DNA from: a bacterium
GTDB lineage: Bacteria > Cyanobacteriota > Vampirovibrionia > Obscuribacterales > Obscuribacteraceae
Direction of reading: 5' to 3'
Assembly: GCA_018062085.1 (NCBI GenBank)
Contig: JAGOSY010000026.1
Span: 1-64,000, forward strand
Length of the DNA: 64,000 nt
The notes beneath the pieces were generated by a model, which saw nothing but the letters and a program-made list of their open reading frames with translations, made no database searches and had not been told where the DNA came from. Each line of letters begins with the position of its first letter. Position 1 is the stretch's first letter. Of the stretch, positions 44,696-53,303 are shown piece by piece. The translations under genes were made by a program, and so were the position numbers.

Positions 44696-46369
44696 ATGCC
44701 CAAGTTTAGCGACAACTCTGAGTCAAAAAATACAAAAGCCCACACAGGCGATGTTAGCGAAGCGCTGTTGGCATCTTTGGCTGGAAATAGCGAAAAATCA
44801 AGCGCCACTGACAAACCTGTGGGATTTTTCACCAAGGCTGAAGTGATTGCAGCAGGCACTTTGACCGGTATGGTCAACCACGGTCTCTCCGAAGCTATTA
44901 ACAACCCAGCTCGTTTTGGCACTGAAATAGCTGGCGCTACTGCTCTTACCCTGGCCATGAAAGGGCCAGGATGGGTAAAGCTTCCGGCCTTAGGGGTTGC
45001 TGCAGTCGGTACTGCTGTCTTTGCAGGCCACGCTGCTGAAGCCACAAGTAAGGCCATTGGCATTTCGGACAGAATGACCAACAATAATCTCAACGAAAGC
45101 AAGGCTGCCATAAGCGAAACACTTGGCCCTTTGGCCTTCGACGCCGTGATGATGGTTGGTGCTGGACATCTTGGCTCACGAATGGCCACCAACTTGCCTA
45201 GGACATTCCCTAGTCATTTAACTAATTTAGCCGACTCAATTATGCCTAAGCTGTCCTTCGAAATGGGCCCACAGCTGGCGTTAGAAGGTGCAATGAGCGG
45301 AATTCCTTCTGCTGGAACCCGGTTGCGTTTCAATACTCCCACTCGCCATGAGGCAGGGCTAAAACCCATGCCTGAGAACACTATGGCCATGGTTAAGCAT
45401 GGAGAAGCTGGCGGCGCAGTCAACCGCGAAATAATAAAAGAGGGCTACAAGATTCTTAATTTCAGGGGCACCCGGGGTGAAGACGTTCAGCTTGTGGACA
45501 AGATGCCAGCTCTCAAACCAATTGAACTGCTCCACGGTGACCATTCAATATCAAGAATCAGCGCCAATGGCAAGGTAGTTGTCGCTTTTCCTAGTGGCGA
45601 GGCCCGCATGCTTGACCTGGGCTTGCCAATCAAACGTGTGACAGTGAGCGAATATGCTGGTGGGCAGAAACAGTATCGGCTTAACGAAACAGTCTTGGCC
45701 AACATGGAAGTAAATAACGTTAATCATGAAGTTAAGGCACTTCTAGGCAACGGTGATCACCTTCATATGGTGGACAACGTTCAAGGTGGCTTCATGAATT
45801 TCAATCACAAAGATGGTGTGCAGACTTGGATTGAACACTCTGGTCGCATGGTATTTAAGCTACCAAACGGCCATATGAGCGAAGCCACTATTCCTAGTAA
45901 ATTAGCCCACATTAGATTGACTGAACGGCCTGATGGCAGCAAACAGTTTCAGTTCCTCGACCCAGAAGGTGCTCTTCTTGCGCATAAAGTCGAGCTGCCA
46001 GCCTATACAGCCAAAGCCAAAACTCTTGATGAAGTTCCTCAGTGGCGACAGCTCAATAACTATCTGGCTGGTCGTCCAGAGAATAGCGGCAGACCCTTTG
46101 AAATGCATCGCGTTGAGCCTGATGGTGGCGGTATGGCCCAAGGCCAGCGGAGCATGGAAGAGTCTTTCCCGATTTGGAATCCTCGCTTTAGGCCAACAAC
46201 TGTTGGAAGGCTTTTAGATGAGCAAGTTGCCGGAGTAGATAGAAGAGTAATGCGCGGCAATGATTTAGATAGCCCTGCTGATATGGCTCTAGCACAGCAA
46301 AATCACGGCTGGATGGTAAAGCGTTATCTCAGTGGCCTAGACCGCCAGGATGATTTCTTCGGCAACTAA
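44696..46369 (+). CDS. Hypothetical protein with hydrophobic centre and beta-rich C-terminus
   Basis: A 557-residue protein. A polar N-terminus leads to two weakly hydrophobic Gly/Ala segments (about 55-125: GFFTKAEVIAAGTLTGMVNHG, TALTLAMKGPGW), then a soluble region with repeated strand patterns (ISANGKVVVAFPSGEARML, RPDGSKQFQFLDPEGALLA). No catalytic motif. It is followed 122 nt later by an esterase-like gene on the same strand. Not assigned. Confidence 0.62.
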   Translation: MPKFSDNSESKNTKAHTGDVSEALLASLAGNSEKSSATDKPVGFFTKAEVIAAGTLTGMVNHGLSEAINNPARFGTEIAGATALTLAMKGPGWVKLPALGVAAVGTAVFAGHAAEATSKAIGISDRMTNNNLNESKAAISETLGPLAFDAVMMVGAGHLGSRMATNLPRTFPSHLTNLADSIMPKLSFEMGPQLALEGAMSGIPSAGTRLRFNTPTRHEAGLKPMPENTMAMVKHGEAGGAVNREIIKEGYKILNFRGTRGEDVQLVDKMPALKPIELLHGDHSISRISANGKVVVAFPSGEARMLDLGLPIKRVTVSEYAGGQKQYRLNETVLANMEVNNVNHEVKALLGNGDHLHMVDNVQGGFMNFNHKDGVQTWIEHSGRMVFKLPNGHMSEATIPSKLAHIRLTERPDGSKQFQFLDPEGALLAHKVELPAYTAKAKTLDEVPQWRQLNNYLAGRPENSGRPFEMHRVEPDGGGMAQGQRSMEESFPIWNPRFRPTTVGRLLDEQVAGVDRRVMRGNDLDSPADMALAQQNHGWMVKRYLSGLDRQDDFFGN

Positions 46370-46491
46370 GTCTCTTTATCAGCAGTAAATTGAGACGATA
46401 ACTGCCCTGAACTGTCAGCACTTAATGTCGGATTGCTGCATTCTTTGGATACATACGATCAAGGCTCTGGCCGTATGTAAGAGGACCGCGC

Positions 46492-48069
46492 ATGGCATCA
46501 TGGATTGATTCTTCCGCAGCAAGCGAAACTATTGAAAAGGTAGAAAAGGCTGAAAAGACTACATTAGGCCAGCTAACCGCTGCTGATTTTGGCGTCTTCT
46601 GGCCTGGCACTCCAAAGTTTGAGCTGCTGCCGCCTAGCACGGCCGATCAGTACCTACCTAAATTCGATGATTTTATTCAGCAAGTTCCGGTTGGGTCACT
46701 CAACAAAATTAATAACTTTTACGACTCCATAGACACCAACAACAGGAACAGCAGCAACAAATGGCCAGTTGACCAAAAGAAGATGGCAGAAGCGGCGAAG
46801 CAGCTTAATCAAGCCTTTAATTCTAGTAACTCTTATTCACCCTCGCGTTTGTTTAGCAGCTCAAAAACAGGCTGGGGTTATGACTTTAATCAAGCCTACA
46901 AAATTTTAGAAAACAAAACTGCAGAAGAAATTGAAGCCATTGACGATATTTACGCCAAAACCTACGGTGTCAAATTCGCAAGTAAGGGCGAACATTTCGG
47001 CATCAGCAGTCAAATGCAGCGAAGTGCCACAGCCGCAGAGATTGGGCGCTATGAAATGCTAATGGATAACAAAAAAAGCAATGATGTGCCTCAAGAGTTT
47101 CGCGTCACGGGAAATCAATTGCTCAAACCAGACAGCAGTTTAGAAGTTGGTGAAGTTAACGATATAGAACTAGGAGACCGCCACTATGGAGTATACGTTC
47201 CTAAAAACGCTGACTCGCGAGCACCCGTAGTCGTAGCTATACACGGTGTAACTGGCCCTGCAGGCGGCTCGCCGCGCGAGAAGCTGGGCATGGTTGCTGC
47301 CGCTGAGTTGACAGGTAGCGTCGTTATTTTCCCCTACGCTAAGGTACAAGATTTGGACGCTGGCACTGTTCTCAATAGACTGAGAGTCAATAACGGCGCG
47401 GTCTGGAATGTTCCCGGCCGGATTAACTTACCAGCAAAAGAGAATGCTTCGTACAGCGATGTGGACTATCTTGATAGCGTTATTAAGGACGTCAAATCGA
47501 AGGTCAATATAGCCGATAAGGTGGGCCTAGCTGGTTTCAGCGATGGTGGTCGCTTGGCGCAAATCTATGCTGCCGAAAGACCCGACCAAGTAACGGCGAT
47601 TTACAGCTCACATAGCACCTGGATGGAAGGCGAAAAATTACCTGAAAGCCCAGTGCCAATCAAAATAGTTTTAGGAACGGATGATCGCACTCTACCTATG
47701 ACTGGTGGCATGGGTAGAGTGAGCAAGGTATTAGACTGGTTGGTCAAGACCAATCTTGATCTCTCAAAACCGAAAGAGCAACAGCAGGTCTGGTCGCAAG
47801 TAAATGGCTGCGATACCAATCCAAGAACGGTGGATTATGGAGACTTATCTATTGTTGACTACAATTGTAAAAAGGCACCAGTGGTGGTCAATATCATCAA
47901 AGGTTCGCAGCATGCCTGGGATGATCCAGGCAATATGACCTCGCCCGCACTGCAAAAAGTATTGCACGCTACGACAGTGGGCACTCGCAGCATGGGTATA
48001 GACGCTCAAAGATGGCTCAAGCAAAACACTGACTCTAGTAATGGCATGGCGATACTAGCAATAAATTAG
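46492..48069 (+). CDS. Alpha/beta hydrolase, esterase/PHB-depolymerase-like
   Basis: A 525-residue protein starting at ATG 46492 after AGAGGA. The first 220 residues are not recognised. The hydrolase domain (about 230-520) has the oxyanion region VVVAIHGVTGPAG, the nucleophile elbow GFSDGG (S350), a candidate acid in VLGTDDRTLP, and a late His in GSQHAWDDP. The organisation matches secreted-type esterases such as LpqC/feruloyl esterases, though no signal peptide is visible. The substrate is unknown. Confidence 0.82.
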   Translation: MASWIDSSAASETIEKVEKAEKTTLGQLTAADFGVFWPGTPKFELLPPSTADQYLPKFDDFIQQVPVGSLNKINNFYDSIDTNNRNSSNKWPVDQKKMAEAAKQLNQAFNSSNSYSPSRLFSSSKTGWGYDFNQAYKILENKTAEEIEAIDDIYAKTYGVKFASKGEHFGISSQMQRSATAAEIGRYEMLMDNKKSNDVPQEFRVTGNQLLKPDSSLEVGEVNDIELGDRHYGVYVPKNADSRAPVVVAIHGVTGPAGGSPREKLGMVAAAELTGSVVIFPYAKVQDLDAGTVLNRLRVNNGAVWNVPGRINLPAKENASYSDVDYLDSVIKDVKSKVNIADKVGLAGFSDGGRLAQIYAAERPDQVTAIYSSHSTWMEGEKLPESPVPIKIVLGTDDRTLPMTGGMGRVSKVLDWLVKTNLDLSKPKEQQQVWSQVNGCDTNPRTVDYGDLSIVDYNCKKAPVVVNIIKGSQHAWDDPGNMTSPALQKVLHATTVGTRSMGIDAQRWLKQNTDSSNGMAILAIN

Positions 48070-48077
48070 ATTTACGC

Positions 48078-48707
48078 TTAGCCGACAGCATCTTTTAAGG
48101 CGCTGTGAGCGGCAAGATACTTGGTAGTGACAGTCAGCACCTTGGCCTCATGAGTCAGCCTATCGTGGGTATCTTGCAACTCTAAAAGAGCTTGCTGATC
48201 TTCAGGCACACCATACATGGTGCCGGCCACCCAGTAAGAGAGATTAAGGGGGTCTGATGGCAAGTCTTTAGGTACTTCTACACTCTTGTCTGTGAGCTTG
48301 CTACTTAAACGTAAAATGTCTTTGATTGACTCAAGCACTTGCTTTGTCACAGGCTCTAAATCTTGGTCAGCAGGCTCGTCTTCGAGCCACTCGACTTCGC
48401 CCTGCAGATAGGGTAAATCTTCAATGGTGCGCAAAACCTTAAAGCGTCTTCGACCTTCGGTCATTATGTTCAAACGACCGTCTGGCAATTTTTCACATTC
48501 GATTATTTCAGCTGATGAGCCAATGGTTGCCGCCTGAGAACTATGTGGGTCAAAGAGCAAGACACCAAAGAGCTTGTCTCCGTCCATGATGGTTGAGACC
48601 ATCTGTCTATAGCGAGGTTCAAAAATATGCAAAGGCAATGGTGAACCAGGAAAGAGCACCACATCAGGAAGAGGGAATAAAGGCAATATTTGTTTCTTAT
48701 TGGGCAC
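48078..48707 (-). CDS. LON-substrate-binding-domain (PUA-like) protein
   Basis: 209 residues from GTG 48707, preceded by GGAG 7 nt upstream; the open frame continues into hemH but homology does not. It starts LPLFPLPDVVLFPGSPLPLH and continues EPRYRQM, the classic Lon N-terminal domain, with no AAA or protease domain. Such stand-alone proteins are widespread and may act as adaptors. It begins 26 nt after hemH, third in the selW-like/hemH operon. Confidence 0.9.
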   Translation of the reverse strand: MPNKKQILPLFPLPDVVLFPGSPLPLHIFEPRYRQMVSTIMDGDKLFGVLLFDPHSSQAATIGSSAEIIECEKLPDGRLNIMTEGRRRFKVLRTIEDLPYLQGEVEWLEDEPADQDLEPVTKQVLESIKDILRLSSKLTDKSVEVPKDLPSDPLNLSYWVAGTMYGVPEDQQALLELQDTHDRLTHEAKVLTVTTKYLAAHSALKDAVG

Positions 48708-48732
48708 TTGATTCTCCAATTCCGAAATAATT

Positions 48733-49800
48733 CTAGGTGCCCTGTGGTCTCTGACCACCAGCATGAGCTGGCCTGGCTGGTGTATATGAGCAACACCCTG
48801 GAGCACAAAGATCGGGGGCCGGCCCGAAGCAACCAATGGCCTTTCTCTCAGGCACAGCTGAGTCAGACACGTTATTTGATTCTAGCCTTTCTTCCACCAG
48901 ATCGGCCATCATTCTTGCAAACTTACTATTAGTACCAGCAGTACTAGTGCGTACAAATTGCATCTCAAGCTGCTGCGCTAGGTCTTTGGCCTCGGTATCA
49001 AGGTCGTAAAGAATCTCCATATGGTCTGAAATAAAACCGATAGGATGAACCAGAACATGCCTCACACCAGTACCCTGCAATGCTCGCACATGGTCGAGCA
49101 CATCAGGTTCGAGCCACGGTTGAGTTGGAGGGCCACTGCGGCTCTGGTAGACGAGCTTGTAGTTGTTTATACCCAGAGCCTTGGCAGTTAATTCACATGT
49201 TTCAGTCAGTTGTTTTACATAATCACAATTGTCAGCCATAGCCATGGGTATGCTATGGGCGGTGAAGGCTACATGCAGGACTTTTTGATCTGCCAGAGAA
49301 AACTGATCTAGGCCAGCCTTTACAGCTTCAATATTGGCCTCTACGAACAGTGGGTGATTGTAGAACACTCGCAATTTATCAAATTGAATATCGGCAGCAT
49401 CGGCTTCAAGTTGGGCCTTCTCTATATCTTCTCTATACTGGCGACAACCCGAGTATGAGCTGTAAGCAGAAGTGATAAAAACAAGCGCTTTCTTGATTCC
49501 ATCGGCTTTCATCTGCTTGAGTGTATCGGCCAGCATGGGATGCCAATTGCGGTTGCCCCAGTAAACCGGCAGCTTGATGGAGCGCTTATCTAGCTCTTGC
49601 TCAAGCCCTTCAATCAAGCGCCGGTTCTGACCATTAATTGGGCTGACACCGTCGAAGCGCTCATAGTGGTGAGCAACTTCGAGCATGCGAGCCTGAGGCA
49701 CGTTCTTGCCCCTGAGCACATTTTCAAGAAAGGGCATAACATCGGCCATTCCCTCGGGGCCACCGAAGGAGAGAAAGAGAATGGCATCGTAATTAGTCAT
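48733..49800 (-). CDS. hemH: Ferrochelatase with possible [2Fe-2S] cysteines
   Basis: A 355-residue enzyme that inserts Fe(II) into a porphyrin in heme biosynthesis. It has FLSFGGPEG at the N-terminus, the catalytic His in FTAHSIP (H182) and the acidic metal site in SDHMEILYD (E262). SGPPTQPWLEPD is typical of the monofunctional Gram-positive/actinobacterial branch. C119, C324, C332, C336 and C337 resemble the ligand set of [2Fe-2S] ferrochelatases (one internal Cys and a C-terminal cluster CAPGCC). Whether it works on protoporphyrin or coproporphyrin is not clear. It lies 36 nt after the selW-like gene. Confidence 0.93.
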   Translation of the reverse strand: MTNYDAILFLSFGGPEGMADVMPFLENVLRGKNVPQARMLEVAHHYERFDGVSPINGQNRRLIEGLEQELDKRSIKLPVYWGNRNWHPMLADTLKQMKADGIKKALVFITSAYSSYSGCRQYREDIEKAQLEADAADIQFDKLRVFYNHPLFVEANIEAVKAGLDQFSLADQKVLHVAFTAHSIPMAMADNCDYVKQLTETCELTAKALGINNYKLVYQSRSGPPTQPWLEPDVLDHVRALQGTGVRHVLVHPIGFISDHMEILYDLDTEAKDLAQQLEMQFVRTSTAGTNSKFARMMADLVEERLESNNVSDSAVPERKAIGCFGPAPDLCAPGCCSYTPARPAHAGGQRPQGT

Positions 49801-49836
49801 GAAACACCCTTTTTGACTTGAAATTGTTCATGGAGC

Positions 49837-50082
49837 TTAGCTTACTGCTCGGCTTGATAAGAGGTCTAATACCTCACCTTCAGCGGGGAAGCGCCCTAGC
49901 TTGGCCTTTGAGAAAATCAGCTCACCATCTACTTCTATTTCGAAAACACCACCGCTCGATTGATGAATCTTGGTGGGGTAATCAAGTATTCTTGCGATAT
50001 CGGCTGCCAAACTGACAGCCCTAGATTTGTATCCTCAAGAGCCGCAGAAGGTAATGGATACTGCTGGTTTATTTTCAGTCAT
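49837..50082 (-). CDS. Selenoprotein W-like (Rdx family) protein with in-frame UGA (Sec16)
   Basis: An 81-residue Rdx/SelW/SelT/SelH-family protein if TGA at 50037-50035 is read as selenocysteine. It starts at ATG 50082 with AGGAG 8 nt upstream. The protein begins with a strand (PAVSITF), then C13-G-S-U16 followed by GYKSRA, the same redox loop as SelW (CGAUGYKS). After the UGA the frame stays open for 65 codons and retains the family C-terminus: GGVFEIEVDGELIFSK, then FPAEGEVLDLL. Conservation on both sides of the UGA argues against a true stop. A bacterial SECIS-like hairpin follows the UGA. It is first in an operon with hemH. The alternative, a recent nonsense mutation of a Cys codon, cannot be excluded from one sequence. 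Confidence 0.82.
50002..50020 (-). promoter_or_regulatory. Bacterial SECIS-like hairpin in the selW-like gene
   Basis: On the minus strand GGCTGTC (50020-50014) pairs with GGCAGCC (50008-50002), 7 bp including one G-U, around the loop AGTTT. The loop begins 21 nt after the UGA and has G at its second position. Both features fit the published bacterial SECIS pattern: a small apical loop with a G among its first two bases, 16-37 nt from the UGA. It lies inside the coding region, as bacterial SECIS elements do. Confidence 0.6.
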
Positions 50083-50218
50083 AGTGGTCTCCTAGTAGAC
50101 TAGTTGTTTGATGCTTGGCGATTTAAAATCGTTCTTTATTCATGCTTTATGGGATAAATAGTAGATTCTAAAAAGCCGTTTTGCCCCATAATTTTAGCTC
50201 AGAAAAATCACATAAATA

Positions 50219-51625
50219 ATGAATAGAGTACTAAGTCGCACCTGCACAGCCCTGTCTGCCTCTGCTGCCCTGCTGTGGGCGCTGTTGCCGACCTCAGCCT
50301 GGGGTGCAGTCAATGCAGCCGAGCCTCAGTCGATCAACCAAAGGCTGCCACTTTGTAAAGTTAAACCCCTGGCATCTGTCTCGGACAAGTTGCCAATGTT
50401 AAACAGCAACTGCCCTGAGGTGGTGTCTGGTGAAGGCATTCTAGTTTCGACTCTGAGCGGTGTGGGCAAAGACGTGCCAGAGAACCACCTAAATTATCGT
50501 TTCAAAGGCGACTTCGCCGTTTTCTTGCATCACATCAACAAGCAGACAGAAGCTGAGGCAAAGAAAACTCTCTATGTAAGCTGGGTTGCCTTCAACCCAA
50601 CTAGTCAGGCGGTTACCTTAAGGATAGACGAGCAAAGTTCGTATCTGAGTCAACCAGATGCCCCTTTTGTTGAGCGCGCACCTTTAGCTGTAGATGATGA
50701 GAACAGACTCTACTCTGGCCCAGGCGACAGGCTAACCGCCGATTATATTCATGGCCAGGCTAAAGTGGAACCGCCCTTTTCTGTTACCGTTCCCCCTGGA
50801 AAATTTGCTGTTATTAGACATGTAGATGTGCCTGTAGCCGATTTGAAATTTCACCACAATGGCCGCTCATTTTTTGCCCGCGGCAATATAGACGGTGCCT
50901 TGCAAATGGTGACTGTGGCAACATTCTCTGAAAGTGGCCCGCCAGAAATGAGCAAGCTAGCGACAATTTTGAAAGATTCACTTATGGCTAGACCAAGGGA
51001 ATACGAGAAGCTCCGGCCCACTCCAAATGATGCTAGTGGCCGTTTCATATACGGACGCGTTGCCGGAGTGCAGCAAGGTGTGCATCTCAATGCTAGCCAT
51101 AGTTTGGTGCTAGATAAAAGCTCTGACAGTATTAAACGCTACCCCATAGCCTCACTAGCCAGAGGAACTTTCGGCACCGGCGAAATTCAAAGTGCCAAGC
51201 TTCTGCGCCGCTACGACGACACCGCCTATAGTGCCCATGGCAATTACTGCGTTGATTACAAAATTGTCTGCAACGTTCGCAACAGCGATTATATAAAACG
51301 CAAAGTCTATGTCTATCTGGACTGCCCCCTGAAGACCGATAAGAATGAAATAAAATATGCAGAACAGCCTGAGAAGGCCGTTTTCTACCGTGGCTCAGTC
51401 AAACTCTCCACTGATAGTTATCAGCGTTTTTATCATCTTGTATTGCACAAAGGTCAAAACCTTGAAGCGTTAGATGCCTTTGAAGTAGAGCCCGGAGAAA
51501 AAATGAGTTTTACTGTTGAGCTACTTTATCCACCTGATGCCACGCCGCCGCAGTTGCTGACTATATACAGCCCTCAGTCAGAGGAAGTAAAGGTGGATCT
51601 TCGGCCGGTGTTGGAAGGGAAGTGA
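50219..51625 (+). CDS. DUF3370 secreted protein
   Basis: A 468-residue exported protein with a signal peptide ending about SAWGA (residue 30). It matches the cyanobacterial DUF3370 family: NSNCPEVVSGEGILVSTL, then HLNYRFKGDFAVFLHHI, LYSGPGDRLTADYIHG and PGKFAVIRHVDVP. No activity is known; the fold is probably beta-rich and the protein periplasmic. It shares a short divergent intergenic region with the selW-like gene. Its stop overlaps a GTG of the next frame, but the following gene more likely begins at 51631. Confidence 0.87.
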   Translation: MNRVLSRTCTALSASAALLWALLPTSAWGAVNAAEPQSINQRLPLCKVKPLASVSDKLPMLNSNCPEVVSGEGILVSTLSGVGKDVPENHLNYRFKGDFAVFLHHINKQTEAEAKKTLYVSWVAFNPTSQAVTLRIDEQSSYLSQPDAPFVERAPLAVDDENRLYSGPGDRLTADYIHGQAKVEPPFSVTVPPGKFAVIRHVDVPVADLKFHHNGRSFFARGNIDGALQMVTVATFSESGPPEMSKLATILKDSLMARPREYEKLRPTPNDASGRFIYGRVAGVQQGVHLNASHSLVLDKSSDSIKRYPIASLARGTFGTGEIQSAKLLRRYDDTAYSAHGNYCVDYKIVCNVRNSDYIKRKVYVYLDCPLKTDKNEIKYAEQPEKAVFYRGSVKLSTDSYQRFYHLVLHKGQNLEALDAFEVEPGEKMSFTVELLYPPDATPPQLLTIYSPQSEEVKVDLRPVLEGK

Positions 51626-51630
51626 GACAA

Positions 51631-52425
51631 ATGAGTCAAACGTTCTATTTCATGCCGATGCTTAAATTGGCTTCCCTGTTACCGGAGCAAAAAGCTTTGG
51701 AAGACAAACTTGGGGGATTGCCATGGGGGCTTCCTGCTGAGAAATGGCCTATGTGTGCTATGTGCACACGGCCGCAATCGCTTCTTGCCCAGTTTGTACA
51801 CGACGAAGAAAGGCTAAATTTAGGAAAGGCTGGCAGGGTTCTCTTCATTTTTTTTCAATGTAATTTCGCTCCTGGAGATTGTGAAACTTTGGATGGTAGC
51901 TCTGGAGCAAATTCCTGTTTTGTCCTTGATGCCGAGGAGCTTACGGACAAGCTTGCAGAGTCGCCTGCCAGTGACCTCTCGGTTGAAACAGAAGCAAGAG
52001 TTGAAGAATGGATACGAAAAGTAGAAGATTTGGAACAAGCATCGTTAGCTAGCCCTTATAAACCTAACACCACTTTCTCCACCAAGCTCGGAGGCCTTCC
52101 GAATTTCATCCAGAATGAAGAGGAAGCTCCTTCTGATGGATATCAATTTATAGGGCAGTTGGATTACTTGTACAACTTTTATTCGACTCTTCCAGCTGCC
52201 AACGAAGTAGGTTGCTCTGTGATTAGGTTTGGGAGGCTTCGAAGATCGCAGAAGCCGGATCAAATTAAGTCAAATGCACCGCACTTTATACAAGAATTAG
52301 CACCTTCTTCCGAAGTTCGATGGTATTGCGACGGTGCGAACTTTGGCGACGCTGGCACGGGCTACATTTATCTAAAGCTTGAAGATACAACTACCAAAGG
52401 TCATTTCTTCTGGCAATGTAGCTAG
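51631..52425 (+). CDS. DUF1963/YwqG-related protein
   Basis: A 264-residue protein from ATG 51631, 5 nt after the DUF3370 stop. LEDKLGGLPWGLP near the N-terminus and FSTKLGGLPNFIQ near residue 150 are two copies of the DUF1963 opening motif, followed by FIGQLDY and a C-terminal FGDAGTGYIYLKL. MCAMC near the N-terminus may bind metal. It is a diverged relative of the proteins at 22881 and 25236. Function unknown. Confidence 0.8.
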   Translation: MSQTFYFMPMLKLASLLPEQKALEDKLGGLPWGLPAEKWPMCAMCTRPQSLLAQFVHDEERLNLGKAGRVLFIFFQCNFAPGDCETLDGSSGANSCFVLDAEELTDKLAESPASDLSVETEARVEEWIRKVEDLEQASLASPYKPNTTFSTKLGGLPNFIQNEEEAPSDGYQFIGQLDYLYNFYSTLPAANEVGCSVIRFGRLRRSQKPDQIKSNAPHFIQELAPSSEVRWYCDGANFGDAGTGYIYLKLEDTTTKGHFFWQCS

Positions 52426-52464
52426 CGGTTTCATGAAGTTCTAACTTTTTTTCGAGGCACGAAG

Positions 52465-52884
52465 ATGACCAATCAAGAAAAGGTAGCAGGAGCTGTGGCA
52501 TCCAAGCGAATCAGTGAAAAGATTGCTGAGTTGAGTGATTGGCGAGGAGCGACACTAGCTACGGTGCGCGCCCTCATCACAGAGGCCGTTCCTGATGTTC
52601 TGGAAGAAGTGAAATGGAGAGGGACGCCGGTATGGTCCCATGAAGGTGGCATCTGTAATGGTGAGACGTATAAGACCGCAGTGAAGCTGACTTTCTTTAA
52701 TGGCGCTTCCTTGAAAGATCCGTCTAGGCTGTTCAACTCAAGTCTTGATGGAATTGGCAGGCGCGCCATTGACATTCACGAGGGCGAGAAAATTGACGCG
52801 GTGGCGTTCAAGGCATTGATAAGTGAGGCAGTGGCTCTCAATGCTGCGGGGAAGAAGGCTGTGAAAGCAAGTGAACAAAAATAA
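52465..52884 (+). CDS. DUF1801 (YdhG-like) protein
   Basis: A 139-residue protein with GAGG before ATG 52465. It carries the DUF1801 pattern: LATVRALITEAVPDVLEEVKW, GTPVWSHEGGICNG, KLTFFNGASLKDPSRLF. This small fold of unknown function is common in soil bacteria. It follows the DUF1963 gene by 39 nt. Confidence 0.88.
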   Translation: MTNQEKVAGAVASKRISEKIAELSDWRGATLATVRALITEAVPDVLEEVKWRGTPVWSHEGGICNGETYKTAVKLTFFNGASLKDPSRLFNSSLDGIGRRAIDIHEGEKIDAVAFKALISEAVALNAAGKKAVKASEQK

Positions 52885-52912
52885 AGTTCCGCTGAACGGC
52901 AGAGAGCCCTGT

Positions 52913-53206
52913 TTAGAGTTCTTCCATGACGAACGGTTGATTGAGCCTCTCAGCTACCAAAGTCCGGATGCACTCAACGAACTCTAGAAACATTTTATTG
53001 TCTCCACCATGGAAGCAAATGTATAACCTATCCTGTTTAATACTCACGCTGACATTTGGCATCCGGGGATTGTTCGATCCATCCCAACGGAACCAATACG
53101 AGTCGTAAGTCTTTTCATGGCCGGCAAAGTACGTATGGTCGCGAAACGCTTTATCTATCAACGCCCGATCAGTTTGTTCTAATTTGATCTCATACTCGAC
53201 GCCCAT
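52913..53206 (-). CDS. Small hypothetical protein
   Basis: 97 residues from ATG 53206 (AGGTGG upstream); an ATG at 53257 adds 17 residues but lacks a ribosome-binding site. Compact alpha/beta pattern with several aromatic residues (YFAGHEKTYDSYWFRWDG, LYICFHGGDNKMFLEF). Not recognised. It lies between the DUF1801 gene and the second hipBA pair and is transcribed with neither. Confidence 0.6.
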   Translation of the reverse strand: MGVEYEIKLEQTDRALIDKAFRDHTYFAGHEKTYDSYWFRWDGSNNPRMPNVSVSIKQDRLYICFHGGDNKMFLEFVECIRTLVAERLNQPFVMEEL

Positions 53207-53303
53207 TTCTTCCACCTTGCTTGTTGCTTCAGAGAATACTTCATACCTATGGACCATAACTAGCGCTAGAATCGTGCTGAGAAACTGTGTAAATTATACG
53301 CAC

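Noticed and set aside
49818..50015. 65-codon plus-strand frame opposite the selW-like gene.
   Set aside because: Poor start context and no homology; the minus strand carries a clear conserved family.
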